Assembly: GCA_963831705.1 (NCBI GenBank)
Contig: CAWHRE010000010.1
Coordinates: 558,001 to 622,000, forward strand
Reading direction: 5' to 3'
Source of the DNA: DASQPR01 sp963831705
GTDB lineage: Bacteria; Actinomycetota; Actinomycetes; Mycobacteriales; Micromonosporaceae
Length of the DNA: 64,000 nt
Both the position numbers and the translations under genes were made by a program. The notes below the pieces were generated by a model, which worked only from the letters and a program-made list of their open reading frames with translations, had not been told where the DNA came from and ran no database searches. Shown one piece after another: positions 8,800 through 16,409 of this stretch. How positions within the stretch are numbered: the stretch's first letter is position 1; every line of letters begins with the position of its first letter.

Positions 8800-8837
8800 C
8801 GAAGCCCTTGACCGGATTTCTCTGGTCAAGGGCTTCG
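8800..8837. terminator. Hairpin terminator, copy 2 of the local repeat family
   Basis: A perfect 14-bp stem (CGAAGCCCTTGACC at 8800-8813 with 8824-8837) around a 10-nt loop, 21 nt past the end of the DUF3494 gene remnant, which reads leftwards into it. Confidence 0.8.
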
Positions 8838-8858
8838 TTGTGTTGGTGGCCGTGGTAA

Positions 8859-9375
8859 TCAGTGCTTATCCGCGTAGCCGCCGTAGCCGGTGCCGGTTGG
8901 TGACGCGGTTGGTGATCCGGTGTGCGAGCCGGTCGGTGATCCGGTAGGCGAACTCGTCGGCGACCCGGTTGCCGTGGGCGTCGGTGAGACGGTGGGGGTC
9001 ACGCTGGGGCTTGGTGTCGGGGGGTTCGTCCGGCCGCGTCGTTGTACGCGGTCGTCAGGTCCGTTTGGCCTGCAACGCGACTGCGTCCGCTGCGTGCTCG
9101 GTTCCGTTGATCACGATTCCGGGCGGGAAGCCGGTCACGGCGCTGCCGGGGCTTACACCGAGGTCTCCGGCGATGACCGATGGCCCGGTATTGGTAACAG
9201 TCGTTCCGGCCAGCACTGCGAATGGGGCAGCTGTTCCGAGATCGATGGGGGGTTGCGCCGCCGGCACCGCCCCGCTGAAGAACATGCCGATCGCTGCGAT
9301 GAGGCCTACCGGCAGTGCCGAGCCTATGAGACAGCGAGCCCATCGTGATCGCGTCAGATGTATTGCGGATGTCAT
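8859..9375 (-). pseudogene. Secreted DUF3494 (ice-binding-like) protein, internally deleted and frameshifted
   Basis: The gene starts with a signal peptide (MTSAIHLTRSRWARC, then a hydrophobic run ending GAVPAAQ) and the opening of a DUF3494 beta-solenoid domain: LGTAAPFAVLAGTTVTNTG, VIAGDLGVSPG, HAADAVALQAK. The frame then shifts by one near 9060 (DLTTAYNDAAGRTP continues in the next frame). A second shift near 9025 leads into a Pro/Thr/Ser-rich tail ending GYGGYADKH at 8859. About 120 residues of the normal domain are absent at this junction. DUF3494 proteins are secreted adhesins, some of which bind ice. As written the product is not functional; assembly collapse is an alternative to a real deletion. 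Confidence 0.75.
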
Positions 9376-9605
9376 TTGCCGAACCCCCATGCCGGGGAGG
9401 CGTTGTCGTGTTCGCAGCCGTCCTTGGTTCACGACTGACCGCCTAGGAGGTAGTACCCCATTTTGTTGGTATTTGCACGATTTATGATGGTGTGTCCTAC
9501 CAGGCAATTCAAGCCAGGATCTCCTGGTGGGTTAAGTGAAAGTTCTCCAAATAGGAACCCACTGGGAAACTGGCGGCCGAATTTGCCGTAGATAGTCGTA
9601 CACGC

Positions 9606-9647
9606 AAAGAAGCCCTCGACCGCTACACGCCGGTCAAGGGCTTCTTT
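9606..9647 (-). terminator. Terminator of the tRNA pair, copy 3 of the repeat family
   Basis: A 17-bp stem with one mismatch (9606-9622 with 9631-9647) ends in a TTCTTT run on the minus strand, 5 nt after the tRNA-Glu CCA end. It shares the AGAAGCCCT core with the copies at 7316 and 8800. Confidence 0.85.
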
Positions 9648-9651
9648 CTGC

Positions 9652-9727
9652 TGGTAGTCCCGATGGGATTCGAACCCACGCTACCGCCTTGAGAGGGCGG
9701 CGTCCTAGGCCACTAGACGACGGGACC
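9652..9727 (-). tRNA. tRNA-Glu (anticodon CTC)
   Basis: The cloverleaf folds with a 7-bp acceptor (GGTCCCG with CGGGACT, first pair G-U), anticodon stem CCGCC/GGCGG and loop CTCTCAA, which gives anticodon CTC. The T-arm contains GGTTCGAATCC. The discriminator is A and CCA is encoded (9652-9654). tRNA-Gln lies 63 nt upstream in the same orientation. Confidence 0.97.
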
Positions 9728-9790
9728 ATGCCTTGCAAATTCGTACCGTGCTGATCTTACTTCCAGCTCCGACGCGCACAACATCGGCCG

Positions 9791-9862
9791 CTGGGGTACC
9801 AGGACTCGAACCTAGACTAACTGAACCAGAATCAGTTGGGCTGCCAATTACCCCATACCCCA
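9791..9862 (-). tRNA. tRNA-Gln (anticodon CTG)
   Basis: The acceptor is TGGGGTA with TACCCCA, the anticodon stem ACTGA/TCAGT and the loop TTCTGGT, giving CTG. The T-arm has GGTTCGAGTCC. CCA is not encoded. The tRNA is relevant to the gatCAB genes further on, because actinobacteria usually make Gln-tRNA(Gln) by transamidation of Glu-tRNA(Gln). Confidence 0.96.
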
Positions 9863-9895
9863 TAGGGTGTCGGGTTGCCCCGGCACCGCTGTGAA

Positions 9896-9923
9896 ACTGT
9901 ACCCGACGGCGGTTGGCCCGCAA
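9896..9923 (-). promoter_or_regulatory. Probable promoter of the tRNA-Gln/tRNA-Glu unit
   Basis: On the minus strand TTGCGG (complement of 9918-9923), a 16-nt spacer and TACAGT (complement of 9896-9901) form a vegetative-type promoter about 33 nt before tRNA-Gln. Confidence 0.55.
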
Positions 9924-9949
9924 AACCGGGTTACCCGACGCGTCGAAGA

Positions 9950-10738
9950 TCAGTCGAGCAACACAACGCGGTTCGTCAGCGTGCCAATTCCCTCAATCGA
10001 GACGCTCACCGAGTCACCTTCAACGATCGGCGCGACCCCGGCCGGCGTACCGGTGAGGATGACGTCGCCGGGCAGGAGCGTCATCACGTGTGAGATGTAG
10101 GACACCAGCGTGGGTACGTCGAAAACCATGTCTTTCGTACGGCCTAGCTGGCGTACCTCGTCATTGACCTCGCACCGCACTTCCAGGTCGCTCGCATCGA
10201 TCCCGGTCGAGATCCACGGGCCGAGCGGGCAGAACGAGTCGAAGCCCTTGGCCCGCGTCCACTGGCCGTCGGCCTTCTGCAGATCGCGTGCTGACACGTC
10301 GTTCGCGCACGTGTACCCGAAGATCGCCGCTGCGGCGCCGGCCCGATCGACCCGGCGAGCGCCCGGCGCACCGATCACCACGGCGAGTTCCGCCTCGTGC
10401 TCGACGTGCTTGGTCTGCGGCGGCAGCTTGATCGCGTCGTGGTGCCCGATGATCGAGGTAGACGGCTTGAGGAACAGCAGCGGCTCCTTGGGCACCGGAG
10501 CGTTGTGCTCGGCGGCGTGATCGGCGTAGTTGCGGCCGACGCAAACCACCTTGCTGGGCAGGATCGGCGACAGCGGCCGTACGTCGGCGAGCGCCCAACG
10601 CTGGCCCGTGAACGTGAGCGACCCGAACGGATGACCTTCGATCTCGGCCACCGTCAGGCCATCCGAACTGAGGTCACCTTCGCCCTCGACGGCTCCGAAT
10701 GACATCCCACCACCGTGAACAAACCGGGCAATACGCAC
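9950..10738 (-). CDS. Fumarylacetoacetate hydrolase family protein
   Basis: A 262-residue FAH-fold enzyme. VCVGRNYADHAAEHN (around residue 67), FLKPSTSIIGHHDAI, the metal-binding glutamates in HVEHEAELAVVIG, and GYTCANDVSARDLQ with TRAKGFDSFCPLGPW are all characteristic, as is LLPGDVILTGTPAGV. Such enzymes hydrolyse or decarboxylate acylpyruvate-like or 2-hydroxyhepta-dienedioate-like substrates; which one applies here is unknown. Genes of this type often sit beside gltX and these tRNAs in actinobacteria. The end of the gene lies 87 nt upstream of the tRNA pair, in the same orientation. Confidence 0.9.
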   Translation of the reverse strand: MRIARFVHGGGMSFGAVEGEGDLSSDGLTVAEIEGHPFGSLTFTGQRWALADVRPLSPILPSKVVCVGRNYADHAAEHNAPVPKEPLLFLKPSTSIIGHHDAIKLPPQTKHVEHEAELAVVIGAPGARRVDRAGAAAAIFGYTCANDVSARDLQKADGQWTRAKGFDSFCPLGPWISTGIDASDLEVRCEVNDEVRQLGRTKDMVFDVPTLVSYISHVMTLLPGDVILTGTPAGVAPIVEGDSVSVSIEGIGTLTNRVVLLD

Positions 10739-10813
10739 GACGACTCCTTCTCGGGTTGACCGTCCACGAATCTACCGCTCAGCCGTAGGCCTCCGAGTCG
10801 CTACCCTGGTCGC

Positions 10814-11693
10814 GTGCAGATTCTCGACCCGATTCTCGATGAGGCCACGTGGCGTGCTCGCGCGGCGGCCCACGAGGAGTTGGTCGATAGTTGGCTGCAC
10901 GAGCATGTCGAACGCCGCCGCGAAGGCCGGAAGCACCCGGTCGAGGACTTCCTTTTCACGTACTACTCGTACCGGCCGAATCAGCTCCGCCGCTGGCATC
11001 CGGGCGCGCGCGTGGAGCTGATCGGCGCGACCGCCGCCGAGCTAGGGCCGGATTATCGCGAGACGGCTGACGGTGCGGTCCTGGACGAGCAGGCGGTACG
11101 CGTACGGCGAGCCGAATCGATCGCGTGGATCGATCGGCTGTTGCGCGAAACCGCAGCACGTCCTGGGCACTTCGGCTGCTTCGGCATGCATGAGTGGGCG
11201 ATGGTCTACCAACTCTCGCCGGACGAGATTCGGCACAGCGCCTGGCCACTGCGGCTCGGACCCGAGGCCACTGACTGACCACGTACGGTCGAATCCGATT
11301 CGGTGCAGCCACTTCGACGCGTACCGGTTCTTCACCCCGCCGGCCCGTCCGCTGAATCTGTTGCAGCCGGCCAGGGAGACGCAAGCCGGGTACGAGCAAC
11401 CGGGCTGTCTTCATGCCGGCATGGATCTCTATAAGTGGGCGTACAAACTGGCGCCACTGGCCAGTAGCGATCTCGTGATCGGCTGCTTCGCATTGGCCCG
11501 CGACATCCGTACGCTCGACATGCGCGCCTCGCCGTACGACCTCTCGGCGCTCGGCTATGCACCGGTCCGCATCGAGACGGCCGACGGCCGATCCGAGTAC
11601 ATCGCCGCACAACGAGCGTTTGCCGCGCGGGCCGAGCCGCTACGCCGGCGGTTGATCGACGTGTGTAGCGGTATGTCCGTCGCTACGCGATGA
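10814..11693 (+). pseudogene. Actinobacterial '3-methyladenine DNA glycosylase'-annotated protein, broken by a 4-nt duplication
   Basis: Residues encoded from 10814 (MQILDPILDEATW, HPVEDFLFTYYSYRP, RRWHPG) to 11278, then in the next frame from about 11270 (TDHVRSNPIRCSHFDAYRFF, GMDLYKWAYKLAP, DIRTLDMRASPYDL) to 11693, together make one protein of about 292 residues that actinobacterial genomes annotate as 3-methyladenine DNA glycosylase; the chemistry is not established from the sequence. The break is at 11268-11280, where ACTGACTGAC contains TGAC twice; removing one copy restores a single frame. The GTG start is leaderless-like: TACCCT (10802-10807), 6 nt, GTG. The 3' end overlaps the convergent gene by 11 nt. 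Confidence 0.75.
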
Positions 11694-12576
11694 CGTTGAC
11701 CGCTCGAGCGACGACGAGCGCGACGGTGACGAGCGAGATCGCGCTCTGGAACATCATCACCATCTTCGCCCAGCGGGACAGCGGCAACGTATCGGTCGGG
11801 CTGAACGCGGTCGCGTTCGTGAACGACAGGTAGAAGTAGTCGAAGAAGTTCGGCTCCCAGTCCTTGTCCACGAAGCCGTCCGCCGTCATTTCGGAGAACA
11901 GGAAGTCGGTGTGCTTGTGCGTGCCGCAGGCGCGTTCGGCCGGTCCGCCGCGATCCATGTCCCAGTACCACAACGCGAACACGATCACGTTCGTCAGCCA
12001 GATCGCGCCGCCGCTGCGCAGCAGGTTTCCCGGATCGTCCAGCGGACTGATGGTCCCGACGGCGGTGTGGTTGTGGATCAGCGACCGGATCAGCTCGAAC
12101 GCCGACCAGGTTGTGGCCAGGCTCGCCGCGATCACGAGACTGAGGCTCAGAAAGCGCAGCAGCTTGGAGCGCCGGTCGATGGAGGTCTGACGAAATGCGG
12201 TGATCGTCGCGAGGACGAGCAGTTCCAGCGCCGGCAGTAGCCACCACGGGTGGAACGCGAGTTCGTGCGGCACGATCGCCTGTAACCCAATCGCCACCAG
12301 GATCGCGATCACGACCGGCAGACGCGGCTCGTCGGCCGTACGGCGAAGCCAAGCAGGCTCGTGGATCGGCGTCTGCGACAGCTTTTCGATGTGCGCGGCG
12401 ATGTGGTTCAGCCGCTCATGAAGGCTGGCCGCGTCGAGCGGAAGGGCAGCCGCGACGGCCGAGTCGACGGCGATGTGCTCCAGGCGGGAGTGCATCTCGG
12501 CCTCAACCGAGGCTTGCTCCGGAATGTCGTGCAGGTGGTCGGTCACGGCGTTCATTGTGTACGCAACGACCGACAT
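11683..12576 (-). CDS. Polytopic membrane protein (possible DUF1345 relative)
   Basis: A 297-residue protein. Residues 1-80 are a soluble helical region; after that come four or five hydrophobic segments (around residues 87-105, 110-130, 145-165, 195-210 and 270-295). The C-terminal part FFDYFYLSFTNATAFSPTD followed by LSRWAKMVMM resembles the re-entrant, ion-channel-like segment of DUF1345 proteins. Function is unknown. An alternative start at the second Met (residue 8) is possible. A long hairpin lies before the gene, between it and cimA. Confidence 0.6.
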   Translation of the reverse strand: MSVVAYTMNAVTDHLHDIPEQASVEAEMHSRLEHIAVDSAVAAALPLDAASLHERLNHIAAHIEKLSQTPIHEPAWLRRTADEPRLPVVIAILVAIGLQAIVPHELAFHPWWLLPALELLVLATITAFRQTSIDRRSKLLRFLSLSLVIAASLATTWSAFELIRSLIHNHTAVGTISPLDDPGNLLRSGGAIWLTNVIVFALWYWDMDRGGPAERACGTHKHTDFLFSEMTADGFVDKDWEPNFFDYFYLSFTNATAFSPTDTLPLSRWAKMVMMFQSAISLVTVALVVARAVNVIA

Positions 12577-12622
12577 CCGCTACGTCGCGTAGCACTCCCG
12601 ACACTTACCTCGGTCTCAAGTC

Positions 12623-12677
12623 GATCCTGGAGTTAGTGACGCGACACGCCGTCGACGCGTCGACCAACTCCAGGATC
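12623..12677. repeat. GATC-containing inverted repeat, terminator-like
   Basis: GATCCTGGAGTT (12623-12634) pairs with AACTCCAGGATC (12666-12677), and an inner GACGCG/CGCGTC pairing extends the structure. It lies 23 nt past the cimA stop and can terminate cimA. The arm resembles that of the hairpin at 42195-42250 (TTGATC-TGG-GTTG). Confidence 0.65.
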
Positions 12678-12699
12678 AACTGGGGTTTTGGGTGGGTGG

Positions 12700-14271
12700 C
12701 TAGACGGATAGGCCGTAGGTCAGTGCGTCTACCAGGGCGTGCCAGCTGGCCTCTACCACGTTTTCGTGTACGCCGACCGTGGTCCAGTCGTGCCCGGAGG
12801 CCCCGGCGGTCTCGACCAGAACCCGCGTCACCGCTGCGGTTCCGTGCGTACCGGCGAGGATGCGCACCTTGTAGTCGTTGAGTTCGAACCGGTCGAGCTG
12901 CGGGTACGAGGTTCGCAGCGCCGAACGCAGCGCATTGTCGAGCGCGTTGACCGGCCCGTTCCCCTCGGCCGTGGCGATCAACCGCTCCCCGGCGACGACG
13001 AGCTTCACCGTCGCCTCGCTGACCACGGCACCGTCGCCACGGTGTTCCACGATCACCCGGTACGACTCGAGCGTGAACGGCCGCACTACGCCGCCCGGCA
13101 GCGCCTCGCGTACGAGCAACTCGAACGAAGCATCGGCCGCCTCGAACGACCAGCCCTTCGCTTCCAGCTGCTTGACCGAAGCCGTGACCGCCGACAGCGC
13201 CTCCGGCGACGACGCGAGGTCGATGCCGAGTTCCCGCGACTTGAGCTCGATGGATGCCCGCCCAGCCATCTCGGTGACCAGGATCTTCATGTCGTTGCCG
13301 ACGAGTTCCGGCTCGATGTGGTTGTAGAGCAACGGGTCGACCTTGATGGCACTCGCGTGCAAGCCCGCCTTGTGAGCGAACGATGCGGCCCCGACGTAAG
13401 CCTGGTGGGAGTCGGGGGCGAGATTGGCGATTTCGGCGATCGCGTGCGAAACGCGTACCGCCTGTTCCAAGCAGCCGTCCGGTAGGACCTGCATGCCCAG
13501 CTTGAGTTGGAGATTCGCGACGACGGCGAAGAGATCAGCGTTGCCGGGGCGTTCGCCGTACCCGTTCGCGGTGCATTGGACCTGGACGACCCCGGCCTCG
13601 ACCGCGGCGATCGTGTTCGCGACCGCGCACGCGGTGTCGTTCTGGCAGTGGATGCCCAGCGGCAAGCCGGGCTCCGGAAGTCGTCCACGGAGATCGTGGA
13701 TCGCGGCGGTGATCCGGGACGGCAGCATGCCGCCGTTCGTGTCGCAGAGGACGACGGTCTCCGCACCGGCCTCGTACGCGGCGGCGACGACCCGGGCCGC
13801 GTACGCCGGGTCGTATCGGAAGCCGTCGAAGAAGTGCTCGCAGTCCACGAGCACCCGACGGCCTTCGGAGCGGAGGTAATCCACAGTCTCGCGTACCATG
13901 GCGAGGTTTTCTTCCTGGTTTGTCCGAAGCGCCCGCTCGACGTGCCGCACGTCCGACTTGGCGACCAGGCACACAACCGGCGTCTCGGCCGCGAGCAAGG
14001 CCTGCACCTGAGGATCGGCCTTCGCCGTGAGGTCCTTGTGCCGGGTGGCCCCGAACGCGACCATGACGGCGTGCTTGAGATCCAGCTCGGTACGCGCTCG
14101 CGCAAAGAACTCGGTGTCCTTCGGCATCGCACCGGGCCAGCCACCCTCAATGAATCCGACACCGAACTCGTCCAGCAGCCGGGCGATCGCGAGCTTGTCG
14201 GCGACCGAGTACGTGAGGCCTTCGCGCTGCGCACCGTCGCGTAACGACGTGTCGAAGACTTGAACTGTCAT
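12700..14271 (-). CDS. cimA: Citramalate synthase
   Basis: A 523-residue enzyme of the isopropylmalate/homocitrate synthase family. VFDTSLRDGAQREG at the N-terminus carries the metal and catalytic Arg/Asp; GIHCQNDTACAVANT supplies the metal histidine region; VGAASFAHKAGLHASAI is the hinge typical of CimA; and the last 140 residues form a LeuA-dimer regulatory domain. CimA condenses pyruvate with acetyl-CoA to (R)-citramalate, feeding 2-oxobutyrate into isoleucine synthesis without threonine. The ATG at 14271 follows AAGGAG. The same frame is open for 226 codons upstream, but that part runs through the attenuator and is not coding. A leader peptide and terminator precede it. Confidence 0.93.
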   Translation of the reverse strand: MTVQVFDTSLRDGAQREGLTYSVADKLAIARLLDEFGVGFIEGGWPGAMPKDTEFFARARTELDLKHAVMVAFGATRHKDLTAKADPQVQALLAAETPVVCLVAKSDVRHVERALRTNQEENLAMVRETVDYLRSEGRRVLVDCEHFFDGFRYDPAYAARVVAAAYEAGAETVVLCDTNGGMLPSRITAAIHDLRGRLPEPGLPLGIHCQNDTACAVANTIAAVEAGVVQVQCTANGYGERPGNADLFAVVANLQLKLGMQVLPDGCLEQAVRVSHAIAEIANLAPDSHQAYVGAASFAHKAGLHASAIKVDPLLYNHIEPELVGNDMKILVTEMAGRASIELKSRELGIDLASSPEALSAVTASVKQLEAKGWSFEAADASFELLVREALPGGVVRPFTLESYRVIVEHRGDGAVVSEATVKLVVAGERLIATAEGNGPVNALDNALRSALRTSYPQLDRFELNDYKVRILAGTHGTAAVTRVLVETAGASGHDWTTVGVHENVVEASWHALVDALTYGLSV

Positions 14272-14319
14272 GGCTGGATCTCCTTCGGTGAAGCTGAGAT
14301 GTGCGGAGAAAATTGAGTA

Positions 14320-14388
14320 CCAAAACAAAACGACCCCCTGCGTGGATGCAGGAGGTCGGCGCGCGCAGATGGTGCTGGCTGCGCGCGC
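14320..14388 (-). promoter_or_regulatory. cimA attenuator: pause/antiterminator hairpin plus intrinsic terminator
   Basis: Read on the minus strand, a 9-bp GCGCGCGCA hairpin (14380-14388 with 14359-14367) is followed by a 10-bp stem with one mismatch (14348-14357 with 14332-14341, 6-nt loop) and then GTTTTGTTTTGG (14331-14320), a good intrinsic terminator. The stop codon of a 9-codon leader peptide touches the first hairpin. The arrangement fits transcription attenuation governed by charging of branched-chain tRNAs. Confidence 0.75.
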
Positions 14389-14417
14389 TACTCGATAATC
14401 ACGAGCTGGAAGGTCAC
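14388..14417 (-). CDS. Putative leader peptide of cimA (MTFQLVIIE)
   Basis: GTG ACC TTC CAG CTC GTG ATT ATC GAG TAG encodes nine residues, of which four in a row are Leu-Val-Ile-Ile, the end products of the pathway. A possible -10 box (AGATAT, complement of 14432-14437) would put the transcript start about 6 nt before the GTG, so translation could begin almost leaderless. Stalling at the Leu-Val-Ile-Ile codons would influence the hairpins that follow. There is no independent proof of translation. Confidence 0.6.
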   Translation of the reverse strand: MTFQLVIIE

Positions 14418-14519
14418 GTTTCGAGTGTGGCATATCTGTCCAGCAGATAGGCCGGTTGTCCCATCTTTCGGTATCGGGCGTGTTTCCGGACTGTCTTACC
14501 GGTCCGGTAACCTGCGGCC

Positions 14520-15194
14520 GTGATCTCAAACTTCCGCGATGTGGGCGGTGTACGTACGGCCGACGGCAGCGTCGTTCGCACCGGCGTGCTCTACCGTGCC
14601 GCCTACCTGACCGGCGTGTCCGAGGAGGGCCTCGCACACCTCGGCGACCTCGGCATCCGAACGGTGATCGACATGCGGAGGGCGGACGAGGTGACCACGG
14701 CCGGCCGGCTCCCGGATGTCGAGGGGCGCCGCTACTGGAATGTTCCGCCGATGCACGCGATGTGGGTGCACCACCCCGGCGATGAGCTGGTCGGTGCGGC
14801 TCGATACCTGGCCGACCGCTATCTCGATCTGGCTCGGGACGGTGGCGCCGAATACGCGACGATGCTGCGGATGATCGGCACAGAGGAGAACGCCCCGGTC
14901 CTCGTGCACTGCTACGCGGGCAAGGATCGCACCGGCGTGCTCGTCGCACTCGCCTTGGCGCTGGTCGGCGTCGCCGATGTCGATATCGCGCATGACTACG
15001 CCCTGAGCGATGACTGGACGCCCGTTCCGGTACCTGAGGGCCTGCAACTGCACTGGCTCCGAGCGCCGGCCGAAGCCGTCATGCTGTTCCTGGCCGACCT
15101 GCGCGAGGAATTCGGCTCCATCGACGCGTACGCGACGAGTATCGGCCTGGACGAGACCGATATCGCCGCGTTGCGTGCCGTGCTGGTCAAATAA
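14520..15194 (+). CDS. Protein-tyrosine-phosphatase family protein
   Basis: A 224-residue cysteine phosphatase of the tyrosine/dual-specificity superfamily. The P-loop HCYAGKDRTGV holds catalytic Cys131 and Arg137. The start FRDVGGVRTADG and the segment RTVIDMRRADEV are typical of bacterial and fungal PTP-like proteins that act on phosphotyrosine or phosphoinositides. The GTG start lies 6 nt after TAACCT (14508-14513), so it is probably leaderless. It ends 1 nt before the convergent ilvE stop. No neighbour suggests a substrate. Confidence 0.9.
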   Translation: MISNFRDVGGVRTADGSVVRTGVLYRAAYLTGVSEEGLAHLGDLGIRTVIDMRRADEVTTAGRLPDVEGRRYWNVPPMHAMWVHHPGDELVGAARYLADRYLDLARDGGAEYATMLRMIGTEENAPVLVHCYAGKDRTGVLVALALALVGVADVDIAHDYALSDDWTPVPVPEGLQLHWLRAPAEAVMLFLADLREEFGSIDAYATSIGLDETDIAALRAVLVK

Positions 15195-15195
15195 C

Positions 15196-16296
15196 TCAGA
15201 TAACCGGGTGCACCCAGCCGTACGCGTCCGGCGCGAGACCGCGCTGGATGTCGACAAGCTGCTTGCGGATGCCGGTCGTCACGTCGCCCATGCCGTCGGC
15301 CTTGCCGATCGTGAAGTCGTCCCGGTGCGATCGGACCCGCCCGATCGGCGTGATCACAGCCGCCGTACCGCAAGCGAACGCCTCGGTCATCCGGCCGCTG
15401 GCGGCATCGGCGCGCCACTCGTCGATCGAGTACGGGCGCTCGACCGTCGTGATCCCCCGCTCGGCGGCGAGCGCGATGATCGCCTCGCGGGTGATGCCGG
15501 GCAGGATCGAGCCGTTCAACGGCGGCGTGACCATGGTGTTGTCGTCAAATACGAAGAACGTGTTCATGCCACCGAGCTCGTCAACGTACTTGCGTTCCAC
15601 CGCATCCAGATACACGACCTGATCGCAGCCGAACTCGTGCGCCTCCTGCTGGGCCGCCAGACCGCCCGCGTAATTGCCGCCGCACTTCGCCGCACCCGTA
15701 CCGCCCGGAGCAGCCCGGGTGAACTCCTCGGAGATCCACAGTGAGAGCGGCTTGATGCCGCCCTTGAAGTACGCGCCGGACGGCGAGGCAATCACCACGT
15801 ACAGGTACTCGGACGCCGGCTTGACACCGAGGAAGACCTCCGACGCGAACATGAACGGCCGCAGGTAGAGGCTGCCCTCGGAATCCTCGGGAATCCATGC
15901 CTGATCGAGCTTCACGAGCTCCCGTAGTGAGTCGAGGAAGATCGCCTCGGGCAGCTCCGGCATGGCCATCCGGCGGGCCGACGCGGCGAAGCGCCGAGCA
16001 TTCGCGTCCGGACGGAACATCGTGATCGCGCCGCCCTCGCCGCGGTACGCCTTCAGGCCTTCGAAGATCTCCTGGGCGTAGTGGAGGACGGCCGTGGCGG
16101 GATCCATCGGGATCGGGGCACGGGCCTCGACCCGAGCGTCGTACCACCCTTTGCTGTCCGCGTAGCGGATGGTGACCATGTGGTCGGTGAATACCCGTCC
16201 GAAGCCAGGGTTGACCAACAAGGCACTCCGCTCGGCTGCGGGTACCGGGGACGTGCTTGGGTGGATCTCGAAATCGAGCCGTTCACCGCCACTCAT
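15196..16296 (-). CDS. ilvE: Branched-chain amino acid aminotransferase
   Basis: PLP-dependent fold-type IV aminotransferase that makes valine, leucine and isoleucine from their 2-oxo acids. At 366 residues it belongs to the longer (eukaryote-like) group common in actinobacteria. Visible marks are ALLVNPGFGRVFTDHM near the start, HYAQEIFEGLKAYR, the PLP lysine at Lys204 in GAAKCGGNYA, and the C-terminal EAFACGTAAVITPIG. CGGAGG precedes the ATG. leuB lies 113 nt upstream in the same direction. Confidence 0.96.
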   Translation of the reverse strand: MSGGERLDFEIHPSTSPVPAAERSALLVNPGFGRVFTDHMVTIRYADSKGWYDARVEARAPIPMDPATAVLHYAQEIFEGLKAYRGEGGAITMFRPDANARRFAASARRMAMPELPEAIFLDSLRELVKLDQAWIPEDSEGSLYLRPFMFASEVFLGVKPASEYLYVVIASPSGAYFKGGIKPLSLWISEEFTRAAPGGTGAAKCGGNYAGGLAAQQEAHEFGCDQVVYLDAVERKYVDELGGMNTFFVFDDNTMVTPPLNGSILPGITREAIIALAAERGITTVERPYSIDEWRADAASGRMTEAFACGTAAVITPIGRVRSHRDDFTIGKADGMGDVTTGIRKQLVDIQRGLAPDAYGWVHPVI

Positions 16297-16409
16297 CGCG
16301 GAGACCTCCGTGTCACATCGTGGGATTCCCTGGTGTTGTGAAACTTACCCCCTGGCGTGCCTTTCCACGCGACGAGGCTGTTACAGCAGGCCCGCGATGA
16401 GCTTGTCGA

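Noticed and set aside
8890..9348. Plus-strand frame with GDPVGEPVGD-like repeats
   Set aside because: It is the antisense of the Pro/Thr/Ser-rich tail of the DUF3494 gene; the minus strand has the signal peptide and domain start.
14272..14949. In-frame N-terminal extension of cimA by 226 codons
   Set aside because: It runs through the leader peptide, both attenuator hairpins and the coding region of the opposite phosphatase gene; CimA proteins start at the MTVQVFDTSLRDG region, which has its own ribosome site.
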